Position numbers and translations under genes: made by a program
Notes under the pieces: generated by a model
Told to the model about the DNA's origin: nothing
The model's input: the letters and a program-made list of their open reading frames with translations, nothing else
Database searches by the model: none
Assembly: GCA_003008705.1 (NCBI GenBank)
Contig: PDUO01000025.1
Coordinates: 747,709 to 811,708, forward strand
Source: Pezicula radicicola
Lineage: Eukaryota; Ascomycota; Leotiomycetes; Helotiales; Dermateaceae
Direction: 5' to 3'
DNA: 64,000 nucleotides
In this document: piece after piece, positions 23,790-34,618 of the stretch
Layout of the letters: each line of letters begins with the position of its first letter
How positions within the stretch are numbered: position 1 is the stretch's first letter

Positions 23790-24483
23790 TTGTAGCCTGT
23801 CCTGCGGAGGCGTAGATAGAAAAGACCAATGTATCAACAGCTCCCCAACGATAATAAGGGGTTTGATAAGGGATCTTGGATGTTCTAGTGGCTGGTAAAA
23901 AATGAATGTTTAGCGTACATGCAAGGCAGATAGGCTTTGAAGTGGGGTTCATTGATGAAGCACATTCAAGTTCACTTTACACTCCACACCTTGTGTCTGC
24001 TGGCTTTTAAGACGCGAGACTGATGTCTTTACCAAGCCAAGTGGCATATTTGAGACTAGATCCTAGATGACTCAACGATCCAACAATGTCTTTGCTTGTG
24101 GCAGACTCAATCTACATTACTGAAGCCAACATTAAGCCGAGATTCAGAGGAAGAATCAGGAGGCGGCGGCCTGTTGGCTGAATGCCTGGGTGTGCTGTTG
24201 ATAGAGAGGGATGTCTTGAAAAACTTAAGCCTTCACGAGTGTCCAAATCGACTCAAATTACTAGAAACAGGTGCGCTACTAGTTATGGGTGTGATTCTTA
24301 GCCCTCTTTCCTATAGCTAATAGAGATAGATAGAGGAGAGGTTCGACAACTGGCCGTATTGATCGTAGAAATTTTTCACGAGTTTTTGCGTTCTCAGACA
24401 CCTGGCATTTCCAGCCCAGAGGATTGCAGTGATGTGATAATATTGCATTGTGCCAATGCACTCAACAGAAAGAACATTTTGTA
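23790..24483. other. Intergenic between SEC24 and the transposon
   Basis: No recognisable gene. A 74-codon plus-strand ORF at 24096-24320 has no family resemblance. The right end contains the TA target dinucleotide at 24482-24483 next to the element. Confidence 0.5.
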
Positions 24484-24510
24484 CAGTCAGGTGTCGGAAG
24501 TGGAGGCACG
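24484..24510 (+). repeat. Left terminal inverted repeat of the Tc1/mariner element
   Basis: Twenty-seven bases starting CAGTCAGGTGTCGG, preceded by TA. It is inverted relative to 25744-25770 with two transitions. Confidence 0.9.
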
Positions 24511-24597
24511 ATTTTCCGTAATTTCGGTTACATAACCCCACCATCCCACTCTATATTATATCCTCATTTTTCACCTAATTTCACTCTTTATACAAAA

Positions 24598-25653
24598 ATA
24601 CCTTCTGAACCTATTACCTCACGCCGGGAGACTTCACCAGGGAAGCGTAGAGAAGTGTGGACCTGGTATAAGGCTGGGAAAACCTATAGTGAGATAGGTC
24701 GATTAGAGGACCTTACAAAATCGACAGTTGCAAAGATCATACAACGTACAAAGGCTAGAAGTGGGAAGGATCGATTCAATAATAAACCACGCCCTGGTCC
24801 ACCAAAGAAGCTTACTCCTAAGGCTGAAAGACGTCTCTTGCGCACTACCTCGAACAATACAAGAGCTACTCTTACAGCTCTTGGAACACCCTCAAAATCA
24901 GGCAAACAATTGTCTCGAAAACTTATCCGTAAAACCTTGAAAGAGCATGGCAAAGCTAGACGACGAGCAAGACGCAAACCCTACCTTTCGATAAAGTATA
25001 AACGAGGTCGAGTTATCTTTGGAAAGCGTGAAAAACATCGGAATTGGAGGAGAACTATCTGGTCTAATGAGGCTACTTTTGAGATTGGATATAATAGTCG
25101 GAATTGGTGGATTACAAGAGCCCCTGGTGAAGAATACTTGGAGAAGAACTTGAAGCCATCATTTAAGAGTAGAAGAACAACTGTTGGAGTCTGGGGTTAC
25201 TTTATGGACACTTATTTAGGGCCTCTTATTATCCTGCCAAAAGGCTCTCGAATGAACCAGACACTCTATACAGAGCAGGTTCTAAAACCATACTTTATAC
25301 CTTTCTACAAGAAGATGAGAAGGAAATATAGCCGGGAAGTAGTTATACAAGAGGATAGAGCCAAATATCACTTTACTAAGATCCCTACTAGCTACAAGGA
25401 GTTCCATAAGGTTATGAGGCTTATCTGGCCTATACAATCACCAGATCTTTCTCCTATTGAGAACCTTTGGAAGATATTGAAGGATAGAATAGCTAGGAGA
25501 AGGCACAGAATTAGAAGTATTGAGGAAATAGAAGCTACTTTGAAGCAGGAGTGGGCTCGAATTGAGGAGGAAATACTTAATACGTTGATGGAGAGTATAC
25601 CAAAACGGATAGATATAATACTTAAGAACAAGGGAGGTATAACCAAGTATTAG
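24598..25653 (+). pseudogene. Tc1/mariner transposase with lost start codon and altered catalytic Asp
   Basis: The frame is open for about 350 codons, the normal length for this family. A helix-turn-helix region comes first (KRREVWTWYKAGKTYSEIG, then STVAKIIQRTK), then an arginine-rich linker, then the DDE domain. The three catalytic blocks are IWSNEATFEIG, VIQEDRAKYHF and PIQSPDLSPIENLWKILKDR. The first normally reads WSDE; here the Asp codon is AAT (Asn), a G-to-A change. The likely original start at 24598-24600 reads ATA instead of ATG, again G-to-A. Upstream in-frame codons run out of the element to 24448 and cannot be part of the original protein. The element is therefore probably unable to move itself. 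Confidence 0.8.
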
Positions 25654-25743
25654 TTCTACTTTCTTTTGATCTAATTTATATTGAATTTGAGTGGGGGGTT
25701 GATGAAATATAAGTGATTAAAGAGAGTAGTGGTGTTCTTGGCC

Positions 25744-25770
25744 CGTGCCTTCACTTCCGATACCTGACTG
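25744..25770 (-). repeat. Right terminal inverted repeat of the Tc1/mariner element
   Basis: The reverse complement starts CAGTCAGGTATCGG and is followed on the plus strand by TA at 25771-25772. Both differences from the left end are C-to-T on the plus strand; one of them lies in a CpA context. Confidence 0.9.
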
Positions 25771-25772
25771 TA

Positions 25773-28700
25773 CTGTTTATAGATGAAAACGAACTTCTGG
25801 TAGCAGTGTCACCTCCTCAGCGGGTCACAAGCCCCAAACAGAAACTACACTAAAAATATCTCGTATGAACACGACCAATACAGAGATATTCCTCAGAATC
25901 AGCTCATCAGACCATTTTGCACTGGGCAACCTTGTAAATATATCTGATTTGGCGTTCTGATGTGACGGATATGAGGACATTGACAAAGAAGATTTGAATG
26001 TAGACAAGGAAGTTTTGTGAGGAAGAGAATGAATACCTTTGTAACAGCTAGCTCATCCTCATCCTAATATTTCTTCGTATACATGAAAAACACTCGTGGC
26101 TTTTGTTTCAAAATAAGTCTAATGAACAAGTTGGACGTATTCGAAATATATATCTGACTGATGTGGTTTGGAAAGGATCATACGAGTATTGAATTACAAT
26201 CGTATTATTACATACAGTGCGTACATTACATTTAACATGAGAATTTTACTATGATACACTGAGTGAAGTCTTGTTGAAATTAACAAACACGGAGTATTAT
26301 TCAGAAACTAAGGGAGAGATAGAAACTAAGACGTTGCTCTAGTTTTAAAATGAATAAGGCTAGTTGAGATTATCTTCTTTTACTTCGTATGTACAGTACA
26401 GAGGTAGGACGTTCAAAAGCCGAAGCACTCTTCTAGTACCTGTGATATGACGCTTTGTACTTTTGTACGAAAGGGGGTGGTAGTAATTGAGGAACATCCC
26501 CCTTGGTCAAAAATCCTCGCTTAAGTGCGATTTAGCACACTTTGGCTGCGTAATATAAATCATGCAGCGCTGAAAAGTGCGCATAACTCTTCACGCTAGC
26601 CATGGAGTGTTCCTCAATTACTTCCACCCCCTTTCGTACAGTACACTAGTATTGCACTACCGTAAGCCCTACCTACCTACCTACTATCCACTAAAACCAT
26701 TCACCAATCTGATGAGTAATCACAATCTCGACAGAGGTAGACCTAACCCAAAACACCAGGTAGGTATACAAATCAGGAACTCCGAGCCAAATATCATACA
26801 GTACCATTATATCCTCGAAAATCCCTACCTTTCTGAAAGTCCTATATTCCCATCCTGACATCCCTTTGATCCAAGAAAAACAAAAGAAAAGAAAAAATAA
26901 AGAAAGAGAAGGAAAAAACTACCTTACGTTTTGAATCAAAGTGCGCCTTGTCTCAATGTTTTGCCAAGGGACCAAATCCTGGGTTACCATATATGCTGTA
27001 CCGTATTGATACAATGCATACGACACAAGGGATATGCAAATGGGATGTTTACTTCATATGTGGGGGTAAGTTAAAAGTATACATCCGTGAAGTACCGTAC
27101 CTACCTTCATAAGTCTTAGTGATACAACACCAGTAAGCAGTACTGTACGAAACAAGAACTAAGTACGAAGTATACTAGTGAGTATGTAGATCTTGCACAT
27201 GTCATAAGTACAGTATCCTATCATATCCTTTTTTTTTTTTGCCCCTCTCCCCCTCTCTCTCACTTAACTCCACCGAACTAACTCTTCGGCTGAGAAAAAA
27301 AGAAAATCAAAAAAAGAAATCTGATCTATCGTATTTTTAATATGGGGGGTGTAACAGGTGGGAAACCCGGTATTTGGGATTTTCTGGGATTCTTTCTGGG
27401 ATTCTCCGTCTTTTAGATACTTTCTACTTCCCTTTTCAAAGTTTGGTATGGGTAGGTACGCTAGGTAGGCTAGGTATGGTAGGTGCAGTAGTGTAAGTTC
27501 CTTGCTTTGTTTTTTTGGGGGGGATGGTGGATTTGTGGATGGTTAGGTGGAGGTATTTTCGTATCGAGTTGCCTTTCTATTTTAAAGTATTCTTCTTATT
27601 TTTTGGGGGTTATAGTAAGTATAGCAGAGCGGAAAAATGAAGGAAAGTATAATGTTTACATTTCTTAAGCCTCGTTTTCTTCTTCCTTCTTTCTCTTTCT
27701 CTTCTGATCTGCTGCCTCGGTTAATTCCCCTTTTGCTTCTGTTGTACAATGCTATACTACAGTATATTCATCTACCCGTTAAAATAAGACTATAGCTATA
27801 TATCTAGATCCTAGTACTTATTCTGGCTTGTCAGTATATGCAGTGTCACAGAAGAATTCTCAGGAAGTGACCCATATATCCGTCCCCGGGTATTAAATCA
27901 GGTGAAGTGAGTAAGCCTTTTCTTGTACTCCCATCCTTCCATTCCGATCTTAACCTTGATCCTGACCTGACCCTGATCCCAAATATTGGGACCCGATCGA
28001 CGGGTTGTGGCGTTTTTTTCTTTTGTGAGACTTATAAGTTTCTAAGACTCTTGGGGTCGTAGTGCGTAGCTCGATATTTGTAGTCTGCAGTCGATGTGAG
28101 GCTGCAATCTGTGATGTATGATGGATAACGGGTAACATTTGACATCTGGCTTTCGATGTAATTTGTACTGGGTGTTTTCAATTGCGAGATCTTTTGATAG
28201 AGATTTTATTTCTGTATTGTTCTAACACATAAATTGGAAACAATGGTACAAAATTACTGTTACACATAACATATAACAGTACTTTTCTCATCCCTTTCTT
28301 TTCACCCATGACAAGAACATCATATGAAAAAAAAATCCATAAAATTCAAACGACTCCTAACCCCAAATGAAATAAAGGGAAAATATCCCAGTCTTTTTCG
28401 CGGTTGCCCGTCGTGTTTAGTATTGCCGTCTGTTTCGCCCTCCAAATGACTAAATGACTCTGATATGACGTGAAGGAGAAAAGGATAAGGGAAACGTGAC
28501 GTGTATGGTACAATGTGGAGGTTTTTGTGAATGGGAAAGGGGAAGAGTGAGGAAACTAAGAGATTAAACAATGAGCAATGAAGTGGTAATCAGACGCCTG
28601 GATTATTTATCCTGTCCCTTGTACGCCTTTGAATGCAACCAGGAATCCTGTCTCCCTCTCCATCACATAATTGTCGTTGTCATTGTCAACCAGTAGCTTG

Positions 28701-28871
28701 TTGAATCATGCCGGAGAGTCGTACTTATATAGTAGAATAGTGGAAAGTTAATAATGGTGTCATCGATCCAATTCGGCCGGAATATCATAGAGATGAGTAG
28801 TCTTGTCAATGTCCTCGAAAGTGCGGTTCTGGTGACTCAAAAAAGTCAATCCAAGTAAATTGCCTAGTCAT
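25773..28871. other. 3.1-kb gene-free region with low-complexity tracts
   Basis: No ORF is convincing. The region has tracts of CCTAC/GTAGG repeats (about 26668-26690 and 27449-27490), polypurine (26870-26920), a T run at about 27229-27240, and repeated GTACGAA-type words. It contains the MITE-like inverted repeat listed separately. Confidence 0.5.
26464..26640. mobile_element. Small MITE-like inverted-repeat element (about 176 bp)
   Basis: Arms of about 36 bp at 26464-26500 and 26604-26640 are inverted copies, both containing GTACGAAAGGGGGTGG and AATTGAGGAACA with very few differences. About 100 bp of non-coding sequence lies between them. The size and architecture fit a non-autonomous DNA transposon. 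I could not define a clear target duplication; a TGTAC or TA word lies at both outer ends. Confidence 0.6.
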
Positions 28872-30051
28872 TCATCGATAACTCCCATGAATATTCGCAG
28901 GCTTAAAAACGTATTCGAACACAGCGAGATCACTCTTGGAAGAAGCACTACTCGAACTCCCAGAAGTACTCTTGGAAGAACTACTCGCTTTGCCTTTTCC
29001 TTTACTCGAACTACCAGCGCTTGAACTTGAGCCAGCCGCTGCACTGTTTTCAGGAGGATCAAATGCAAATACTACGTCAGAAAAATGGCGGGAGAATTCT
29101 GGATCATCGAGAAGTGCATGTTTCCACATGTTGGCTACTTCCATTGGGGGATTCCGAAAGCCTTGACCGAGTCCGAAGGAGCTGATGACGATTTGAGGAC
29201 ATTGATAGTAGACAGCTATGCGGAGTGCCGTTTTGATTTTGTCGCGCATTAGTTCGCGTTCGTCGTCGAAGGAGTACTTTTTTCCAGAGCTGTCGAGTTT
29301 GGGGCGCCGGACTGGTGGTACAGAGATGATTGGAAGGGCTAGGTCTGTTAGTCAGGTGATTTGTTGGTGAGGTGGACTGGGGTCGTTTACCTTTGTATTG
29401 TGGCCAAACTTGATATTTGTCGGGTCCGTTGCGGAAGACGACTATTTGAGGTTTGTTAATCTTTAGCTCGAGATGAAAGAATTTAGTGGTTTCTTACCAA
29501 CTTTTTCCGAGTAAATTCCTGCGGCCGGGGGAATTGGATAGTTTGTTGAAGCGTGACTACCAGGTCCCGGTGTAGTAAGTGTCGCGTAGAGATTACTTCG
29601 TCTACATAAACACTCTTCAGGTGACATTACGCCTTGAAACGTCAGTACGTGACTTCTTGTGTTGGGCTTTACCGGCGCCAATTACGTCGACATCAAGTCA
29701 AGTACTTACCTGCTTCCCAATCACCACCCGGGCGTTTCTCATTCGCCGGCATTATGACGGGTATTGGATTTCCATCAGCATCAGCCCAATCGAGAGCCAC
29801 ATCGACTGGATCTCGTTCGTAAAATGCTAGAAGTAATGAGCAAGGGAAGTGCACTTTTGAACAGATGTGGAATCTATCGTACCAAATCTGCAATGCCTCT
29901 CCGCCTGCGATTTGGGAGCGGGAATAGATTCTGAATAACAGAGAAACGATTGGACCGGCCACGTTTGTGAGCAGTTGTCCCGAATCCATGGGATGTAAGT
30001 CTTCTTTGCCTCTACCGCTATCTCGGAAGGCTTGGGTCGTGAAGAAGGCAT
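28872..30051 (-). CDS. Microbial-type poly(ADP-ribose) glycohydrolase domain protein
   Basis: Proteins of this family (DUF2263/TIGR02452 type) carry a macrodomain-related fold that removes ADP-ribose. Five exons (30051-29883, 29826-29710, 29632-29498, 29441-29391, 29338-28872) sum to 939 nt, 312 residues. The family path is visible: PANEKRPGGDWEAG, then GVMSPEECLCRRSNLYATL (the E-E-x-L-x-R-R core), then IYSEKVVVFRNG, LPIISVPPVRRP, IVISSFGLGQGFRNPP and FSDVVFAFDPPEN. The start MPSSRPKPSEIAVEAKKTYI at 30051 joins in frame to AFYERDPVDVALDW. The tail (about residues 255-295) is a Ser/Gly/Lys low-complexity stretch, probably disordered. Biological target unknown. Confidence 0.85.
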
Positions 30052-31812
30052 GATTGACGTATATAAAAAAGAGTAAAGACCGAAGACCCCGTACACTTGA
30101 CAAACTTGATACCTAGAAGGTTGAGAACCTAAGAGCCTCTGGATTTCTAGACGTCGTCTGTCGACATGGGTTGCCTGTACTTATATAGCCAACAGCCAAC
30201 AGTCAACTCAGACGGGAAGTTTCAAGCCAAACATTCCACAATACACGCCATTTGTAGTTAAAAAAAGCAAGCAGAGAGTGTGTACTGGTAGTTAGGCTAA
30301 GGTGGAGAATGATACAAACTATTGGGCAAGGCTACTGGCAGATGCCAAACCGGGTCAGATCCACCCGTTGATCTACTTTGTGTTATAAGACATCTTGGAA
30401 GGGAAAAGAAAAAGACGAGTGGTCGAGCCGCCTCTTATCAAATAAAAATACTGTTCTTATACGGACGGTGTGGGTAAGAAGAGGGGCAAAAGCAACCATA
30501 GATGAGTTTATCAGCGGGCCTAAGGTCGCCGCCCAAGGCCCAAGTACTCTCCTACGCTGACACTTATGCAGCCTCCCCGGCACACCAGATCGAACTTCTA
30601 CAGATTTTAGGACGTGCATGATCGATGTGCACCATATCAGCATCACAACGTCACACAACTCAGATTGGCGAGGAACACCAGTGAGATCTGTGAACCGCGA
30701 GTCGGTGTCAAATGGTACGCTTGTACGAAGGCAATTGTGAGCTATCACGGCTATCTAACTCTTTTGCGTTGAGACTGCGCAAAAATGGATTTCAAAGATG
30801 GATCAAAATTGAATCCCAAGATGGCAGAGAGTGCGAGGTATCTAGGGTTGACCTTGCTATCGGTCGAAGCAGGGCATGGTTCAAGGGGTTGACAGCTCTT
30901 GCTTTTGGTTGACAATGAGGGTGGTGGCTTGAGGCACTTGGGACATCTGAGCCTTGATATTGGATCGGGGATCTCGACCCCGCATTCCGGTGGTGATGGT
31001 GTCGAGGAAATGTCAAAAATGACGGTGGAAGCAGTATCTCTAGACGTTAGTACCTTGTACATCACGTCAAGGATAAAGTTAGAAGGGCCGGTCATGGCAA
31101 CAGCAGTAGGGAGAAAGCGTTGAGTTAAGGAGGGTGGACGGCACCACCAGTTCACCAGTTCACCATGGCGAGTCTGCATGGAGTTACAGGGTCTGCGAAT
31201 CGCAGCGGTAAGTAAAAGCAAAGAATGGAGGCCGTGCTGAGGGTGAGGGCAGAGAGTATTTGTCAAGGATGGATGAGCAGTCGGTACGTAGTGAAACTAG
31301 GAGAGACAGGAGGCTCAAGGAATTAAAGGGAAGGAATCGAAGAATTGGTTGGTTCAATGTGAGATGTGATGTAATTATGCTTTCGGCGCCCTCTCTGGGC
31401 CTCTCGGAGTCTGGGAAGTCTGGGAGTCTGGGACCGCTCTGGCAGCTGCGAAAACCTTCCTTACCTGGTCGCCGGAAACCTCTTCCGCACTTCCCCCGCC
31501 TACCCTAAGACCCCTAAGATCACGCACTAGGGTTTCGTCCTTAGGGGGCTCTCGGGCGCGCTCCTTCAGGCTCCTTCAGTGGTCTTTTGGGGGTGACGAG
31601 ACTCGCGTAAGAAGGGAGGAGCCGTCACGGCGTCAGGGAAGACACTCGGGAAGAGTATGTAAGCGAATGCGCGTCTAAATCTCTTGGGTCGATCAGCAGC
31701 ATTTGGACCACTACGCGTCCAGCGAACATCAGTCACCAGAACAACACCAACCCCACGCGCCAACCTACTACTCCTACTGCCCTCGTCAACGAACCACCGG
31801 GTAGGGTAAGCT
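30052..31812. other. Divergent intergenic region between the PARG-domain gene and AsnRS
   Basis: It contains the two promoters facing apart. Minus-strand ORFs such as 30751-31266 (171 codons) are open but have no family features, and a plus-strand ORF covers the same bases, so I do not call them. No repeat or RNA gene was recognised. Confidence 0.45.
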
Positions 31813-33482
31813 ATGGTTCATCCACGCCTTGCAGGATGTGCCCAAGCCGTACTGCGCCATTCCAGGGGCTTCTGCTCTTCCTCACCGAACTATACCCCAC
31901 CTCCATTGTCCGTCGCGAAACTCCTCGCGAACCAGTCTACAGATCCCGATAACGTTGTCGTCAATGGTTTTGTGAGGTCTTTGCGCAATCAGAAGAAGCG
32001 GTCGTTCGCTGCAATTGGGGACGGGTCGAGCCTCGAGTCGCTGCAAGCTTTACTTACGCCGCATCAAGCTGAAAGGTGTGTTGATCCATTTCACGGGCGA
32101 CGAATGTTGAATGTTGGTGTATTCGGCCAATTTCTGATGGTCTCGGAACAGTCTCTCGACGGGCGCAGCAGTTCGACTTACGGGCCGATGGCTGCCATCT
32201 CCATCGCAGGGCCAGAGCCATGAATTGCACGTTGCTGGTGTTGATGTCTTGGGAAGCTCTGATGCTGCTGTAAGTAAGGCACACGACATCGCATACATGC
32301 AAGGCTACACTAATTTCCACTCGACAGACATTCCCTTTGCAAAAGAAATATCAGAGCCCTGAATTCCTCCGTACCATGCCGCACATTCGTCCTCGAACAC
32401 CGTTCAACTCTGCTATGCTGAGATTACGATCCCAAAGCATTGCCCAACTTACACAATTCTTCGCTGAGAGGGACTTCACCCAAACACATCCTCCTATAAT
32501 TACATCATCCGATTGTGAGGGCGCAGGAGAGACATTTGTCGTATCTACACGCGAGGAGAAACAGAAGAAAGCCACTGAGGGTGACGATGGTTCATTTTTC
32601 AGATCACCAAAATATCTTACTGTCTCAAATCAGCTTCACCTCGAGGCCTTGGCCCAGTCGGTTGGCAACGTCTGGACTCTGTCTCCAACTTTTCGGGCTG
32701 AGAAGAGTGATACCGCCCGTCACTTAAGCGAATTTTACATGCTGGAAGTCGAGATGACATTCGTAGAGAGCATGGATGACTTAATGGTCCTGATTGAGCA
32801 GATGCTCCAATCCTTGACCAGCGGCCTCTATCAAAGCAGTGTTGTCCAAGAGATAATACATGGCAAGAGAGCAACCGAGACTGGCAATTTAGAAAAAGAT
32901 GTCGCATTGGCAGAGGAATTGGAACAGCGCTGGCAAGGCATGATGTCGGGATCATGGCCACGAATCACGTACACAGAAGCCATATCTCTACTTCAAAAAA
33001 GTGGTTTAAAATTTGAGCATGAGCCTGTGTGGGGCTCAGGTCTCCAAGCTGAACACGAACGCTACATCGCCAGCTCCGTTGGCCAAGGAAAACCCGTATT
33101 TGTGACAGCATACCCAAAATCTATCAAGCCTTTCTACATGCTTCCTTCCAACTCAGCAGATTCCAGAGAGACGGTGGAATGTTTCGATTTGCTGGTTCCT
33201 GAAGTTTGCGAAATCATTGGAGGATCCATGCGTGAGCATCGCTCAGATCAACTTATCGATTCAATGCGAGCTCATGGCATGCTATCTGGCGAGCAGCAAG
33301 GCCTGTCCTTGGAAGAGTCTATGGGAAGTTTGAAGTGGTATGTTGAGCTACGGAAATGGGGTACCGTTCCACATGGTGGTTTTGGACTCGGGTTCGACCG
33401 GCTCCTTGGCTACCTTTCGGGAGTGCCAAACATCAGAGAAGTAGTCACCTTTCCTCGCTGGGTGGGCAGATGTGAATGCTAG
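31813..33482 (+). CDS. SLM5: Asparaginyl-tRNA synthetase, mitochondrial type
   Basis: This class IIb enzyme charges tRNA-Asn, probably in mitochondria. Exons 31813-32075, 32152-32269 and 32328-33482 sum to 1536 nt, 511 residues. The first about 30 residues (MVHPRLAGCAQAVLRHSRGF) are basic and hydroxylated like a mitochondrial presequence. An OB-fold anticodon domain follows (VVVNGFVRSLRNQKKRSFAA ... AAVRLTGRWLP). The catalytic domain contains FAERDFTQTHPPIITSSDCE, motif 2 (TFRAEKSDTARHLSEFYMLE) and motif 3 (GGFGLGFDRLLGYLSGVPNI, then REVVTFPR). The block EIIGGSMREHR is also typical. The yeast counterpart is SLM5; I use that symbol as the probable orthologue. The final residues RWVGRCEC are short, as usual. 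Confidence 0.93.
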
Positions 33483-34618
33483 GTTGTAAGAATAATGATA
33501 TTGTTGCTTTAACTTCCCCACTCCGCCTGTTGGCAATTGGTGTAGGTTGCTCGTACAGCTGACATGTAGTAGACATTTGAAGGAAAATCATGCCAACTGT
33601 GCAATTGTTCCTGTCAGAAATGGTGCTTGCAAATAGGCTTTGGGCACCGGAATATTCGGAAAGTCTTATATGTGGTGTGGCAACCCCACATCAGGATAAC
33701 TTCAACTACATAAATATAGACAATTCAGTCTATTATTCCTGATAGTTCAACTCATTCGCTCTGAGCCAGATGCAGCACGCGGTTATTTTAACCAACCCAA
33801 GTGTGATTAGCGCAATATCGAGTGAGGATGTAAAGTAATGTTGCCATAGTAGTAGTAAGTTAGGGACTGAACGCTAAGTAGCAATGACGTGAACATTTCA
33901 TGATTCTTCAAGCAACTTTCTCTGGCAGCTTCGAGTTTGCACTCATATAGAATAATCATCGAGCATAGCCAAAATTGCTGAGTGCTAGAATGAATTTCGA
34001 ATCGACGAAGTAATTGTATCGCTTATCATGTATCCAACATAGTGAACTCAAGTAAACTCCAGTCAAAAACCAATGCTGCAAAGTCCAGATGTACAAGTCA
34101 TCCAATCAAACAACCCCCAAACAGTCACTCGCTCGCTATAAAAGACCTAGCGTCGGCTGCAACTACTAAAATCAAGTCTCGCTTATTGAATTCGACAAGA
34201 CAAAGACGAAATACTATCTTAAATATTTCAAAATAAAAACGCAAAAGAAATATACTATATAGCCCTAACTAACTAGCCTTAACCCCTAATGTATCGTAAA
34301 TAACTTAGAGGTATTCTCTAGTTGCAGAGGGAGGGGGGGGGACGGCGTATTATCACCCAATCAACGGGGAGCTCGGGTAATAGAAGCTTATTATGCTGTC
34401 AGCTTTACCAAAATCTATCCTTCGTACTCGTACTGAGGACGAATAAAACGTTAAATTTAACGTAGCTCGTCACCTAATAATTAACGTTTATTCATCCACA
34501 GTACGAGTATCCACATACTTATACTCTATATAACACATGGACAAATCCATACTTCACAACTCCATAGCAAACTCCCCAGGCTTAAAGACAACAAAAGTTT
34601 CCAAGTTTTCAAGAGAAA
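33483..34618. other. Intergenic, AT-rich, with a hairpin near the oxidase promoter
   Basis: No gene. It contains short ORFs without features, a G run at about 34331-34341, and the inverted repeat at 34426-34508 listed separately, 110 bp upstream of the oxidase start. Confidence 0.5.
34426..34508. repeat. Inverted repeat (28-29-bp arms, 26-bp spacer)
   Basis: The left arm 34426-34454 begins ACTCGTACTGAGGA and the right arm 34481-34508 is its inverted copy, with two substitutions and one extra A in the left arm. The AT-rich spacer could form a hairpin loop. It lies just upstream of the FAD oxidase start. It could be a MITE remnant or a binding site for a dimeric regulator. Confidence 0.65.

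Larger units (their letters stand above)
24484..25770 (+). mobile_element. Tc1/mariner-superfamily DNA transposon, full length (1287 bp)
   Basis: The ends are 27-bp terminal inverted repeats beginning CAGTCAGGT, at 24484-24510 and 25744-25770, matching at 25 of 27 positions. The two mismatches are G/A (C/T) transitions. A TA dinucleotide flanks each side (24482-24483 and 25771-25772), the target duplication typical of the superfamily. One transposase frame fills the interior. The two end mismatches and the changes in the transposase point to RIP-like mutation after insertion. Confidence 0.9.

Noticed and set aside
24448..24597. Upstream extension of the transposase frame to an in-frame codon at 24448
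   Set aside because: It begins outside the left terminal repeat, so it cannot be part of the original transposase.
30751..31266. 171-codon minus-strand ORF as a gene
   Set aside because: Low-complexity content, overlapping ORFs on the other strand and no recognisable motif.
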